A DNA stretch of 64,000 bases from NCBI RefSeq assembly GCF_900177515.1, contig NZ_FXAK01000007.1, positions 2,712,501 through 2,776,500 on the forward strand, in the 5' to 3' direction. Source of the stretch: Azospirillum oryzae. GTDB lineage: Bacteria; Pseudomonadota; Alphaproteobacteria; Azospirillales; Azospirillaceae. The stretch's first letter is position 1. Each line of letters starts with the position of its first letter. Below the pieces are notes generated by a model. It was not told where the DNA came from, searched no databases, and saw only the letters and a program-made list of their open reading frames with translations. Below are positions 34,228-42,542 of this stretch, piece after piece. The position numbers and the translations under genes were made by a program.

Positions 34228-35397
34228 TCACGACACCAGCGCCGCGTCCTTCTCCGCGATGACGTTGGCGATGGCGGCGCGTTCGGCTGCGGTCAGGCGC
34301 AGGCTGGCGCTCTTCAGCTGGCCGCAGGCGGCCATGATGTCCTCGCCGCGCGGGGTGCGGACGGGGCTGGCATAGCCGGCGTTGTTGACGATGTCGCCGA
34401 AGACCTGGATCGCCCGCGCGGTCGAGCGCTCGTACGGCGCACCCGGCCATTCGTTGAAGGGGATCAGGTTGATCTTGGCCGGTATGCCTTCCAGCAGCTT
34501 CACCAGCGCCCGCGCATCGGCCGGCGTGTCGTTGATCCCCTTCAGCATCACATACTCGAAGGTGATGCGCCGGGCATTCGACAGGCCGGGGTAATTGCGG
34601 CAGGCCTCCATCAGATCCCGCAGCGGATATTTGCGGTTGATGGGCATGATGATGTCGCGCAGCTCGTCGGTCACCGCATGCAGGCTGACCGCGAGGTTGA
34701 CGTTCAGCTCCTCGCCGCAGCGTTCCATCATCGGCACGACGCCGGAGGTCGACAGCGTGATGCGCCGCTTGGAGATCGAGATGCCGTCGCCGTCCATCAC
34801 GATCTTCAACGCCTTGGCGACGTTGTCGTAATTGAACAGCGGTTCGCCCATGCCCATCATGACGATGTTGGACAGCATGCGCCCGTCGGGCGGCGCCGGC
34901 CATTCGCCCAGCATGTCGCGCGCCAGCATCACCTGCGCCACGATCTCCGCCGAATCGAGATTGCGCACCAGACGCTGCGTGCCGGTGTGGCAGAAGCGGC
35001 AGGTCAGCGTGCAGCCGACCTGGGAGGAGACGCAGAGCGTGCCGCGGTCCTCCTCGGGAATGTGGACGCTCTCCACCTCTTGCCCGTCGGGCATGCGCAG
35101 CAGCCACTTGCGGGTGCCGTCCGCCGACTTCAGGTCCTTCACCACCGTCGGCCGCGCCACGATGTAGACGTCGGCCAGCTTTTCCCGCACCGGCTTGGCC
35201 AGCGTGGTCATCTCGGCGAAATCGGTGGAGCCGCGGTGATAGATCCAGTGCCAGAGCTGGCGCGCCCGGAATTTTTCCAGGCCGATCGACAGCATCTCGG
35301 CTTCCAGCTCTTCGCGGGACAGGCCGACAAGGTTCTTGCGTCCGTCGGCATCGGTCGCCGGCGGAACGAAGGCGGAGGCATGATTGGAGGCGCTCAT
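34228..35397 (-). CDS. rlmN: 23S rRNA (adenine(2503)-C(2))-methyltransferase / tRNA A37 methyltransferase RlmN
   Basis: 389-residue radical-SAM methyltransferase that puts a methyl group on C2 of A2503 in 23S rRNA and A37 in some tRNAs. The radical-SAM cysteines are in VGCTLTCRFCHTGTQ (about 122-136). Catalytic cysteines are expected at LRNIVMMGMGEPLFNYDNV-like and near the C-terminus (IVNNAGYASPVRTPRGEDIM: here Ser-Pro replaces the usual Cys region of some RlmN forms, see findings). The ATG at 35397 (MSASNHASAF) is chosen; a second in-frame ATG lies at 35418. Monocistronic. Confidence 0.9.
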   Translation of the reverse strand: MSASNHASAFVPPATDADGRKNLVGLSREELEAEMLSIGLEKFRARQLWHWIYHRGSTDFAEMTTLAKPVREKLADVYIVARPTVVKDLKSADGTRKWLLRMPDGQEVESVHIPEEDRGTLCVSSQVGCTLTCRFCHTGTQRLVRNLDSAEIVAQVMLARDMLGEWPAPPDGRMLSNIVMMGMGEPLFNYDNVAKALKIVMDGDGISISKRRITLSTSGVVPMMERCGEELNVNLAVSLHAVTDELRDIIMPINRKYPLRDLMEACRNYPGLSNARRITFEYVMLKGINDTPADARALVKLLEGIPAKINLIPFNEWPGAPYERSTARAIQVFGDIVNNAGYASPVRTPRGEDIMAACGQLKSASLRLTAAERAAIANVIAEKDAALVS

Positions 35398-35475
35398 GGC
35401 CCCACTACATAGGGCCATGCGCGCGCGGAGTCAAAAGACTCGAGGGGAAAAAGACCGAGTAAAGTGCTGTGACGA

Positions 35476-36042
35476 TCAGCGCTTCACGCCGCAGGCCTCG
35501 TTGATGGCGTCATAGGCTTGGCTGACGCCGGTCAGGCTGTAGGTGTCGGTGGTCTTGGTGCCGCGGCTGGACACGCCCTTCACCACCATCTGCTTGCCGT
35601 CACGCATCGCCGCGGTCACGGCGCGGTCGCCGTCGGCATCGCGAGCCCAGGCGGTCTCGCCGTCGGTGAACAGCTTGAAGTCCTTGCCGTCGATGTCAAC
35701 CTCGGCCTCGCTGCCCTTCTTGAACGGATAGCCGACGATGACGCTGACGACGTCCAGGGCCTTTTCGGCCGGACGGTGGGTGACCAGCGTATAGATGTCG
35801 CCGCGCTTCGCCTTCGGCTCCGTCTTCTTGGGCTGGCTGGAGATGTAGCAGACCTTCTGCCCCTTCTCCTCGAACACGAAAGCGTTCCAGTCCTTGAAGG
35901 TGCCGAGATGGCGCGGATCGGCCGCGGCGGCCGGCGCGGCGGCCATGCCGGAGGCGAAAAGCGCGGCGGCGAAAACGGTGGACAGGACAGAACCGGCAAA
36001 GGCGGCCCCGGCAATTCGGCGGACGGCGTTGGGAAGCAACAT
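35476..36042 (-). CDS. Invasion-associated locus B (IalB) family periplasmic protein
   Basis: 188-residue secreted protein. A signal peptide covers residues 1-41 (ends APAAAADP). The mature part has the IalB features: FKDWNAFVFEEKGQKVCYIS, an internal Cys pair (VCYIS and the C-terminal EACGVKR), and GYPFKKGSEAEVDIDGKDF. Named after a Bartonella factor, but widely found in non-pathogenic alphaproteobacteria with an unknown envelope role. The start at 36042 (MLLPNAVRRIAG) gives a normal signal peptide. Stand-alone gene divergent from the response regulator gene. Confidence 0.85.
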   Translation of the reverse strand: MLLPNAVRRIAGAAFAGSVLSTVFAAALFASGMAAAPAAAADPRHLGTFKDWNAFVFEEKGQKVCYISSQPKKTEPKAKRGDIYTLVTHRPAEKALDVVSVIVGYPFKKGSEAEVDIDGKDFKLFTDGETAWARDADGDRAVTAAMRDGKQMVVKGVSSRGTKTTDTYSLTGVSQAYDAINEACGVKR

Positions 36043-36288
36043 CGGTCTTGCGTCTGCTCGTTGTTGGTCCGTGGGGTGCGGGCGGACACTACCCCAATCG
36101 GACAACGCATTCCAAGGCCGGCGGACCGGAACCGGTCTGTTTCTCACAGCGTGGGCTGGACACTGCGTGACATTTTGACACGCAGAATGGCGCCCGTACT
36201 GTTGACTAGGACCTCTGGCTTATGCCGAAGTTCAGGCTATATCTGCGCGCGGCATCCAAATGACTGGAACTGGGCGACGGGAACTGGC

Positions 36289-36663
36289 ATGGCCAAGCTG
36301 CTTGTGGTTGACGACGATCCGGTCACGCGCAACCTGATCCGCGCGATCCTGACGCGCGAAGGTCATGAGCTGACCCTGTGCGCCGGCGCCACGGAGGCCA
36401 TCGGCATCCTGTATGTGCAGAAATTCGACCTTGTCCTGACCGACATCATCATGCCGGACCATGACGGGTTCGAGGTGATCAAGGCCGCCCGCTCCCTGCG
36501 TCCGGAAATGCCTGTGGTCATCCTGTCGGCCATCGACGACAAGGTGCCGTCCCAACTGACCTCCGCCGCCTTCGCCAAGCTGGGCGTGACCCGTGTCATC
36601 GCCAAGCCGGTCAATCCCAGCCTGCTGGCGTCCGAAGTCCTGGCGGCGCTCGTCGCGGGCTGA
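36289..36663 (+). CDS. Single-domain response regulator
   Basis: 124-residue CheY-like receiver without an output domain. Acidic pocket Asp8-Asp9-Asp10 (VVDDDPVTR), phospho-acceptor Asp52 (LVLTDIIMPDHDGFE), Ser/Thr switch near Ser80 (VILSAIDD) and Lys106 (VIAKPVNP). It should pass a phosphate in a relay or bind a target directly. The upstream frame extends to 35518 without coding sense; ATG at 36289 starts the domain. The kinase partner is unknown; a HisKA_2 kinase lies about 32 kb away with no evidence of pairing. Confidence 0.93.
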   Translation: MAKLLVVDDDPVTRNLIRAILTREGHELTLCAGATEAIGILYVQKFDLVLTDIIMPDHDGFEVIKAARSLRPEMPVVILSAIDDKVPSQLTSAAFAKLGVTRVIAKPVNPSLLASEVLAALVAG

Positions 36664-36801
36664 ACCGCCTATCGTTGGCGTCTCCCGATCAGGGCGCAAC
36701 GCTTTGGCAGGATCTTGACGCCCATCGGCATTCACGCCACTCACCGGCCGCCGAAACTCCCGCTATCCTCCATGGCGCATCCCTGAACCGGAGACCACGC
36801 C

Positions 36802-37074
36802 ATGCTGGACCTGCGCCCCAACTGCGAATGCTGCGACCGCGACCTGCCGCCGGACGCGACGGACGCCTATATCTGCTCCTTCGAGTGCACCTTCTGCGCC
36901 GACTGCCGCGCCCGTCTGCCGGGGGAGCGCTGCCCGAACTGCGGGGGCGAGCTGGTACGGCGGCCGATCCGTCCGGCGTCGAAACTGGTGGCCAGCCCGC
37001 CGTCTACCACGCGGATCGTCAAGCCCGACGGCTGCGCCGCGCTGTTCACCAGCGGCGGAGCCGCACCGTTTTAA
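36802..37074 (+). CDS. DUF1272 zinc-ribbon-like protein
   Basis: 90-residue cysteine-rich protein. The DUF1272 signature is seen: MLDLRPNCECCDRDLPPDA, then SFECTFCADCRARLPGERCP and NCGGELVRRP. Nine cysteines in the first 55 residues are placed to bind zinc. The role is unknown; members are common near metabolic and regulatory genes. The C-terminal 30 residues are low-complexity. ATG preceded by GGAGA. Confidence 0.9.
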   Translation: MLDLRPNCECCDRDLPPDATDAYICSFECTFCADCRARLPGERCPNCGGELVRRPIRPASKLVASPPSTTRIVKPDGCAALFTSGGAAPF

Positions 37075-37276
37075 GTCCCGGAATTGCTCCTTGCTGCCGC
37101 TGGCGTTCGCCACACAAATCGGCCAGACTGGCGCCGCCAAGTCCGGGAGAACCCGCCCCGATCTGGCCGGTTCCGGCCGAACGCCCCATCTTCCTTGCCC
37201 ATCCACTGTTCTTTGCCACCTTCTCCCGCCAGTTCCCCCGAACGCCATCCGGCCGTTCCAACCAGACGTTAGAGAC

Positions 37277-38458
37277 ATGCCGATCAACAACCGCATCGCC
37301 GCCTTCCAGGACGACATGACCGCGTGGCGGCGCGACATCCATGCCCACCCGGAACTGGGGTTCGAGGAGAAGCGCACCTCCGACATCGTCGCCGCGAAGC
37401 TGACGGAATTCGGCATCACGGTGCATCGCGGCCTGGGCGGGACCGGGGTGGTCGGCACCCTGAAGGGGCTGGGGACCGGCAGCGGCCGGACCATCGGCCT
37501 GCGCGCCGACATGGACGCGCTGCCGATGCCGGAGGCCAACGACTTCGACCATGCCTCGCGCCATGCCGGCAAAATGCACGCCTGTGGCCATGACGGGCAC
37601 ACGACGATGCTGCTGGGCGCCGCCCGCTATCTGGCGGAGACGCGCAACTTCGACGGCACCGTCCACTTCATCTTCCAGCCGGCCGAGGAAGGGCTGGGCG
37701 GTGCAAAGCGGATGATCGAGGACGGGCTGTTCCGGCAGTTCGACTGCGAGCAGGTCTATGGCCTGCACAATTGGCCGGAGCTGCCGGCCGGCCAGATCGC
37801 CGTGCATCCCGGCCCGGTGATGGCGGCGGCCAACCAGTTCGAAATTCATGTGACCGGCCACGGCGCCCACGCCGCCATGCCCCACCGCGGCATCGACCCG
37901 GTGCTGGTGTCGGCCCACATCATCACCGCGGCGCAGAGCCTGGTCAGCCGCGGCACCAACCCGGCCGACAGTGCGGTGGTGTCGATCACGGTGGTGGAGG
38001 CCGGGACCGCGGCCAACGTCATCCCCGACAGCGCACGGATGCTCGGCACCATGCGTACCTTCTCGGAAGAGAACCACCGCCGCATCCAGGAACAGTTCGC
38101 CCGCCTCGTCTCCAGCATCGCCGAGGGGCTGGGCGCCAAGGCAGAACTGCGCTTCCGTCCCGGCTATCCCGCCACGGTGAACAGCGAGCCCGAGGCGCGC
38201 ATCGCAGCGGCCGCGGCGGCCAAGGTGGTGGGCGAGGAGAATGTGGTCTGGGCCCCCGACCCGACCATGGCGGCGGAGGATTTCGGCTATATGCTGAAGG
38301 AGCGGCCGGGCGCCTACATCTGGCTTGGCCATGGCGGACATCGCGGGCCCTCCTGCCGCCTGCACAACCCGCACTACGACTTCAACGACGCGATCCTGAC
38401 CACCGGCGCCAGCTATTGGGCGTCGCTGGTCGAGACGATCCTGCCGCGGAGCGCCTGA
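37277..38458 (+). CDS. M20-family amidohydrolase (hippurate hydrolase-like)
   Basis: 393-residue M20D metallo-amidohydrolase. Motifs: RRDIHAHPELGFEEKRTS (about 17-34), GLRADMDALPMPE (about 74), the metal-binding MHACGHDGHTTMLLG (about 98-112), and PAEEGLGGAKRMI (about 134). Members hydrolyse N-acyl or N-carbamoyl amino acids or auxin-amino acid conjugates with two metals. The IAA-conjugate option is notable for a plant-associated genus but cannot be proven. The ATG at 37277 starts the family N-terminus; the open frame upstream is not coding. It is followed 8 bp later by a lipoprotein gene, likely one transcript. Confidence 0.92.
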   Translation: MPINNRIAAFQDDMTAWRRDIHAHPELGFEEKRTSDIVAAKLTEFGITVHRGLGGTGVVGTLKGLGTGSGRTIGLRADMDALPMPEANDFDHASRHAGKMHACGHDGHTTMLLGAARYLAETRNFDGTVHFIFQPAEEGLGGAKRMIEDGLFRQFDCEQVYGLHNWPELPAGQIAVHPGPVMAAANQFEIHVTGHGAHAAMPHRGIDPVLVSAHIITAAQSLVSRGTNPADSAVVSITVVEAGTAANVIPDSARMLGTMRTFSEENHRRIQEQFARLVSSIAEGLGAKAELRFRPGYPATVNSEPEARIAAAAAAKVVGEENVVWAPDPTMAAEDFGYMLKERPGAYIWLGHGGHRGPSCRLHNPHYDFNDAILTTGASYWASLVETILPRSA

Positions 38459-38465
38459 CCGTCCC

Positions 38466-38933
38466 ATGAAGATGCCGTTCCGCCTCCGCCTGATCCCGCT
38501 GCTGTTCACGCCCGCGCTGTTTCTGGCCGCCTGCCAGGGCGGCAACGACCGTGCCGACGGCAACCTTCTGCCGGCCCAGGCGGAGGCCGGCACCGGCTGG
38601 CAGGGCGATCACAGCAGCGCGGCCGAACGCGCCTATGTCGTCGCCCGCGACGCCGGCGAATGGAGCGCCTTGTGGGCGCGGGTTGGGGAGCCGGCCCCGT
38701 CCTCCCTGCCCGGCGGCCGGATGGCGGTGGCGGTCTTCCTGGGGCCGCGCGATACGGCCGGCTACGGCGTCGCCATCGACAGCGTGCAGCAGAAGGGCGC
38801 CGACCTGATCGTCGGCTATCACGAGAGCGTGCCGGGCCCGGCCCAAGCGGTGGCGCAGATGCGCACCAGCCCCTACGCCATCCGCCTGCTGCCCAGCGCG
38901 GCGGGTACGCCGAAGTTCGTTCGGGGGAAGTGA
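38466..38933 (+). CDS. Lipoprotein with PrcB-like C-terminal domain
   Basis: 155-residue predicted lipoprotein. Lipobox FLAACQGG (Cys23) after a hydrophobic signal. The mature part contains EWSALWARVG, then GGRMAVAVFLGPRDTAGYGV and ADLIVGYHESVPGPAQAV, close to the protease-complex-like (PrcB C-terminal) domain found in many secreted proteins. Role unknown. It starts 8 bp after the M20 peptidase stop and is followed by a palindromic repeat. Confidence 0.78.
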   Translation: MKMPFRLRLIPLLFTPALFLAACQGGNDRADGNLLPAQAEAGTGWQGDHSSAAERAYVVARDAGEWSALWARVGEPAPSSLPGGRMAVAVFLGPRDTAGYGVAIDSVQQKGADLIVGYHESVPGPAQAVAQMRTSPYAIRLLPSAAGTPKFVRGK

Positions 38934-38953
38934 GGTCGGGAGACGGAGGCCTA

Positions 38954-38992
38954 TTGCCCCTCCCCCTCTTCGAGGGAGAGGGGGATGGGGCA
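38954..38992. repeat. Dispersed palindromic repeat, copy B (short form)
   Basis: 39 bp: TTGCCCCTCC at one end, TGGGGCA at the other, with the shared core CCCTCTTCGAGGGAGAGGGG forming a hairpin. Starts 21 bp after the lipoprotein stop and lies before the convergent EAL gene, so it may also end transcription. Confidence 0.7.
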
Positions 38993-39027
38993 CCGCTAAA
39001 CCACTCCCAACGCGACCAAACCACCCC

Positions 39028-40773
39028 TCACTGCGGCATCCGCCACGGCAACTCCCCGCCGACCAGCTTGCCCGCCTCCGCCGACGGCAGCGGGCGGGCG
39101 AAATGGTAGCCCTGGCCATAGTCGCAGGCCAGCGCGCGCAGCAGGTTGGCGTCGGCGCTGGTCTCGATGCCCTCGGCGATCACATCGAAACCCAACAGGC
39201 GCGCCAGATCCATGATGATGCGGACGATGGCGCGGTTTTCCTCCGACTGGTGCATGGCCGAGACGAAGGAGCGGTCGACCTTCAGGCTGTCGATCGGCAG
39301 CTTGTGCAGGTAGGACAGCGACGAATAGCCGGTGCCGAAATCGTCGATCGACAGCTTGATGCCCAGCGCCCGCAGGTCGCGCAGCAGGCGGATCGACTGT
39401 TCCGCCTTGTCCATCACCGCGCTTTCCGTCAGCTCCAGCTTGATCCAGGACGGCTCCACCCCGGTTTCGCGCAGGACCTCGCGCACGACCTGGACGAAGT
39501 TGGGGTCGGACAGCTGGTGGCTGGACAGGTTGACGCTCATGAACAGCGGGGCGGACCCCGGTTCGCGGCGATCCTGCCACTCAGCGATCTGCAGGCAGGC
39601 CTGCCGCAATACCCAGGTGCCGAGCGATACCACCAGACCCGTGCTCTCGGCGATCGGGATGAAGATGCCGGGCGGAATGTTGCCGCGTTCGGGATGGGTC
39701 CAGCGCATCAGCGCCTCGAACCCCGCCAGACCGCCGGTCACCATCTCGACGATCGGCTGGTAGGCGACCCACAGGTCGCTGCCGCTGTCCAGCGCGCCGC
39801 GCAGATCGTGCTCCAGCCGCACCTGCTCGACCACATGGGAATGCATCGCCGGATCGAACCAGGCCTGCCGCCCGCCGCCCTGCTCGCGGGCGCGGGCGGT
39901 TGCGATCTCGGCATCGCGCAGCACATCGTCGGGACGCTCGTGCGTCGGCATCGAGATAGCGACGCCGATGCTGGCGGACAGGAATACGGTGCCGCCGGAA
40001 CTGGAGCGGGCCGAGCGCACCACCGCCGCCAGCTCCTCGATGGAGCTTTCCAGCGCCGGCCGGTCGCAGACGCCGCCGGCCAGCATGGCGAAGGCATGGT
40101 CGCTGACGCGCGCGATCAGGTCGAAGGCCGCGGCCTGCGCCGCCATGCGCTGCGCCAGGCCGTCCAGCAGCTCGTTGGCGAAACCCTGCCCCATGCTGCT
40201 GCGGATTTCGGCGAAGCGGTCGATGTCCAGGATGACGAGCGTGAAGGGCTCGCCCATGTTGCGATAGTCCGCCATGTGCTTCAGCAGCATCAGGCGGTTT
40301 GCGAGTCCGGTCACCGGGTCGTAGTAGGCGAGGCGGAACAGGTCGTCCTGCACCTGCCGTCGCTCGGTCATGTCCTGCAGGATGACGAAATAGCCGGTGA
40401 TGGCGCCGTCTTCCGCCCGGTGCGGCGCGTGCAGCCGCATCACGTAGCGCTGCTGGCCGTCGGCCTGGGTGATCCAGCCTTCGGTCTGCACCGTCTCGCC
40501 CGCCAGCGCGCGCTCGGCGGCGCCCTGTGTGTTGCGGAGCAGATCCGGCCCCAAAAGCTCGCCGATGGTGCCGCCGACCGCCTTGTCCAGCGTCGTCCCC
40601 ATCATCTCCAGATAGGCGCGGTTGGCGTAGATGTGCCGCCGCTGCGGGTCCATCAACGCCACCTTCACCGTCATGGCGTCGAGAATCTGACGCAGGGCGT
40701 CAAGCCCCGGCGCACCGGAAGCGGCACCCGATAAAGCGTCGGCCAGCGCGGAGATTCGGGGATCTGGACTCAT
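39028..40773 (-). CDS. PAS-GGDEF-EAL cyclic-di-GMP regulator (degenerate GGDEF)
   Basis: 581-residue soluble regulator: PAS domain (about 20-140; LDAMTVKVALMDPQRRHIYA), GGDEF-like domain (about 150-310) and EAL domain (about 325-575). The GGDEF signature is replaced by SDHAF (ARVSDHAFAML), so it cannot act as a normal cyclase. The EAL domain is intact (GFEALMRWTHPERG, LELTESAVMD, DDFGTGYSSLSYL, KVDRSFV), consistent with c-di-GMP phosphodiesterase activity. No membrane segment. A hairpin ACACTT/AAGTGT lies 43 bp upstream of the start. Confidence 0.92.
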   Translation of the reverse strand: MSPDPRISALADALSGAASGAPGLDALRQILDAMTVKVALMDPQRRHIYANRAYLEMMGTTLDKAVGGTIGELLGPDLLRNTQGAAERALAGETVQTEGWITQADGQQRYVMRLHAPHRAEDGAITGYFVILQDMTERRQVQDDLFRLAYYDPVTGLANRLMLLKHMADYRNMGEPFTLVILDIDRFAEIRSSMGQGFANELLDGLAQRMAAQAAAFDLIARVSDHAFAMLAGGVCDRPALESSIEELAAVVRSARSSSGGTVFLSASIGVAISMPTHERPDDVLRDAEIATARAREQGGGRQAWFDPAMHSHVVEQVRLEHDLRGALDSGSDLWVAYQPIVEMVTGGLAGFEALMRWTHPERGNIPPGIFIPIAESTGLVVSLGTWVLRQACLQIAEWQDRREPGSAPLFMSVNLSSHQLSDPNFVQVVREVLRETGVEPSWIKLELTESAVMDKAEQSIRLLRDLRALGIKLSIDDFGTGYSSLSYLHKLPIDSLKVDRSFVSAMHQSEENRAIVRIIMDLARLLGFDVIAEGIETSADANLLRALACDYGQGYHFARPLPSAEAGKLVGGELPWRMPQ

Positions 40774-41281
40774 GGCGAGGATAGAGTGGGGTACTCATCA
40801 GGAAATCGATACCCAACACTTACGCGAAGTGTCACCCGCCCGTCAAAACCAAAGCTGCCATAGTGCAACAGAGCTTGGACATTTCTACAGGCGATGCAAC
40901 GGAGACACATGGTGATGACCATGGGCATATCATGGTATTCATTCAAGTCGCGGTTGCAGCAAAACAAAGCACACAATCCGGGTTTTCCGTTCCGCAGAGT
41001 AAGAGCGTTGGATTTATCTGCGTTCTTTGTCACACCACTTGCGGCCTGGGATTGCAAGCTTGATCGGAAATCCGACCTCAGGTCGCTTTTGTGCAGTGCA
41101 GGAACGCGGCAAGGGCATGGCTGTGCCCTGGAATGGAAAGGCGGCGGCCGGGCCGGTCGGATTTATACTGCCAATACAAGTGGGGCCAACGCGGCTGGGG
41201 ATGCCGCCCCGATCGGCACCGCATGGTCGTACACCCCCCGACGATAACGGCAACGCTCACAAATTGGGCAGGAATCACGCC
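40774..41281. other. Gene-free divergent region
   Basis: 508 bp between the EAL gene and the universal stress protein gene. No convincing reading frame. AT-richer than average from 40840 to 41040. It contains the inverted repeat ACACTT-N5-AAGTGT at 40816-40832, close to the EAL gene. Promoters for both genes must be here; a small RNA is possible but nothing specific is seen. Confidence 0.5.
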
Positions 41282-42121
41282 ATGGCTCTCAAGGACTTCC
41301 TGGTCGTCGTCGATGATACGCCCGCGTCCGCGGCACGTCTCGACCTTGCGGCGCGGATCGCGACCCGGTGCGATGCGCATCTGACCGCCCTCTATGCCTT
41401 CACCGACATGGTGTTCCCCGGCTATATCGAAGCCGAAATCCCGCAGGAGTTGCGCGACAGCCGCCGGCAGAGCCGCAAGGACCAGACGGACCGGATGGCG
41501 GCGGCCTTCGACGACGCCATGCGCCACCATGGCCTGACCGACCGGTCCGAATGGCTGGCGCAGGAAGGCGATCCGACCATCACCGCCGCGGTTCGCGGCC
41601 GTTATGCCGACCTGATCGTGGTGGGCCAGCCCGATCCGGAGCGCGACCGCGACCAGCCCGTCGCCCAGCCGGCCGACCTACTGTTCGAATGCGGCCGGCC
41701 GCTTCTGGTCGTGCCCTATGCCGGCCGCTTCGCCACCATCGGAGAGCGGATCCTGGTCGGCTGGAACGGCAGCCGCGAGGCGGCCCGCGCCGTCGGCGAC
41801 GCCCTGCCCCTGCTGACCGCCGCCAAGCGCGTGGTGGTGATGGCCGCCAATCCGAAGCCCGGCATGGACGGCCTGGGCGACGAGCCCTGCGCCGACATCG
41901 CCCGCCACCTGTCCCGCCACGGTTGCCGCGTCGAGGCGACCCATGTCGCCACCGACGTGGTGGAGCCGGGCGACACCCTGCTGAACATGGCGGCCGACGA
42001 AAGCTGCGACCTGCTGGTGATGGGCGCCTATGGCCGCTCCCGGTTCCGCGAACTGGTGCTGGGCGGCATGACCCGCTTCATGCTGCGGCACATGACGATT
42101 CCGGTGCTGATGAGCCATTGA
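41282..42121 (+). CDS. Universal stress protein, two UspA domains
   Basis: 279-residue tandem UspA protein. Domain one (residues 1-145) starts MALKDFLVVVDDTPASAARL; domain two (about 155-279) has ERILVGWNGSREAARAV and ends with the nucleotide-binding-type loop MGAYGRSRFRELVLGGMTRF followed by HMTIPVLMSH. The second domain keeps the G-x2-G-x9-G-type ATP site; the first ends without it (VGQPDPERDRDQP). The upstream frame from 41027 is not coding. Role in stress survival is general to the family. The palindromic repeat C follows 17 bp after the stop. Confidence 0.9.
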   Translation: MALKDFLVVVDDTPASAARLDLAARIATRCDAHLTALYAFTDMVFPGYIEAEIPQELRDSRRQSRKDQTDRMAAAFDDAMRHHGLTDRSEWLAQEGDPTITAAVRGRYADLIVVGQPDPERDRDQPVAQPADLLFECGRPLLVVPYAGRFATIGERILVGWNGSREAARAVGDALPLLTAAKRVVVMAANPKPGMDGLGDEPCADIARHLSRHGCRVEATHVATDVVEPGDTLLNMAADESCDLLVMGAYGRSRFRELVLGGMTRFMLRHMTIPVLMSH

Positions 42122-42138
42122 GGACGATTCGGCTTCGA

Positions 42139-42238
42139 ATGCCCCCACCCTAACCCTCCCCCTCTTCGAGGGAGAGGGAACAGCCGCCGCTTCGCAAACT
42201 CACCCTCTCCCGCCCAAGGCGGGGGAGGGAGGGGGCAT
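42139..42238. repeat. Dispersed palindromic repeat, copy C
   Basis: 100 bp with perfect 8-bp ends ATGCCCCC / GGGGGCAT and the core CCCTCCCCCTCTTCGAGGGA. Same orientation as copy D at 43504, so the replication-initiator gene and most iterons lie between two direct copies. Confidence 0.75.
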
Positions 42239-42251
42239 CGTTTCCACGTCC

Positions 42252-42432
42252 GTGGGGTTAAGCGACCGCCCCTCCCCCGAGTCCCTCCGCAACCAGCGCG
42301 AGTCGCCCCCTCGCCGCCCGTGGGGAAAAGCGACCGGCACCCTTTTCCACCCCGTTCACTGTGGGGAAAAGCGTCGGAATCGTGGGGAAAAGCGGCGCGA
42401 CTCGGGCTTTCCCCATGGGGATAAGCGGCGAC
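42252..42432 (+). other. Iteron cluster of a replication origin
   Basis: Five direct iteron copies: 42252-42267 (GTGGGGTTAAGCGACC), 42320-42337 (GTGGGGAAAAGCGACCGG), 42361-42377 (GTGGGGAAAAGCGTCGG), 42382-42397 (GTGGGGAAAAGCGGCG) and 42415-42432 (ATGGGGATAAGCGGCGAC). The last one is half of the inverted repeat CTTTCCCC-ATGGGGATAAG. An AT-rich patch (42433-42460) follows, a candidate unwinding region. This is the standard layout of an iteron-controlled plasmid origin next to its initiator gene. Confidence 0.82.
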
Positions 42433-42470
42433 TCAACTAATAAGTCTAACAACTAACCGTCGACTAGCAC

Positions 42471-42486
42471 GGTCGCCTAACCCCAC
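42471..42486 (-). promoter_or_regulatory. Inverted iteron in front of the initiator gene
   Basis: GGTCGCCTAACCCCAC reads on the minus strand as GTGGGGTTAGGCGACC, one base from the iteron at 42252. It lies 56 bp before the initiator start, where binding of the initiator would repress its own transcription. Confidence 0.7.
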
Positions 42487-42542
42487 ATTGACTCCACCGC
42501 CCGCCGCTCACCAGGATGCCACAACATCCGGGTGAGGCTGCC

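Noticed and set aside
34080..34262. 60-codon plus-strand frame with start MDGDCPDF
   Set aside because: It runs into the antisense of rlmN, has no ribosome site, and is better explained by the inverted repeat in the gap.
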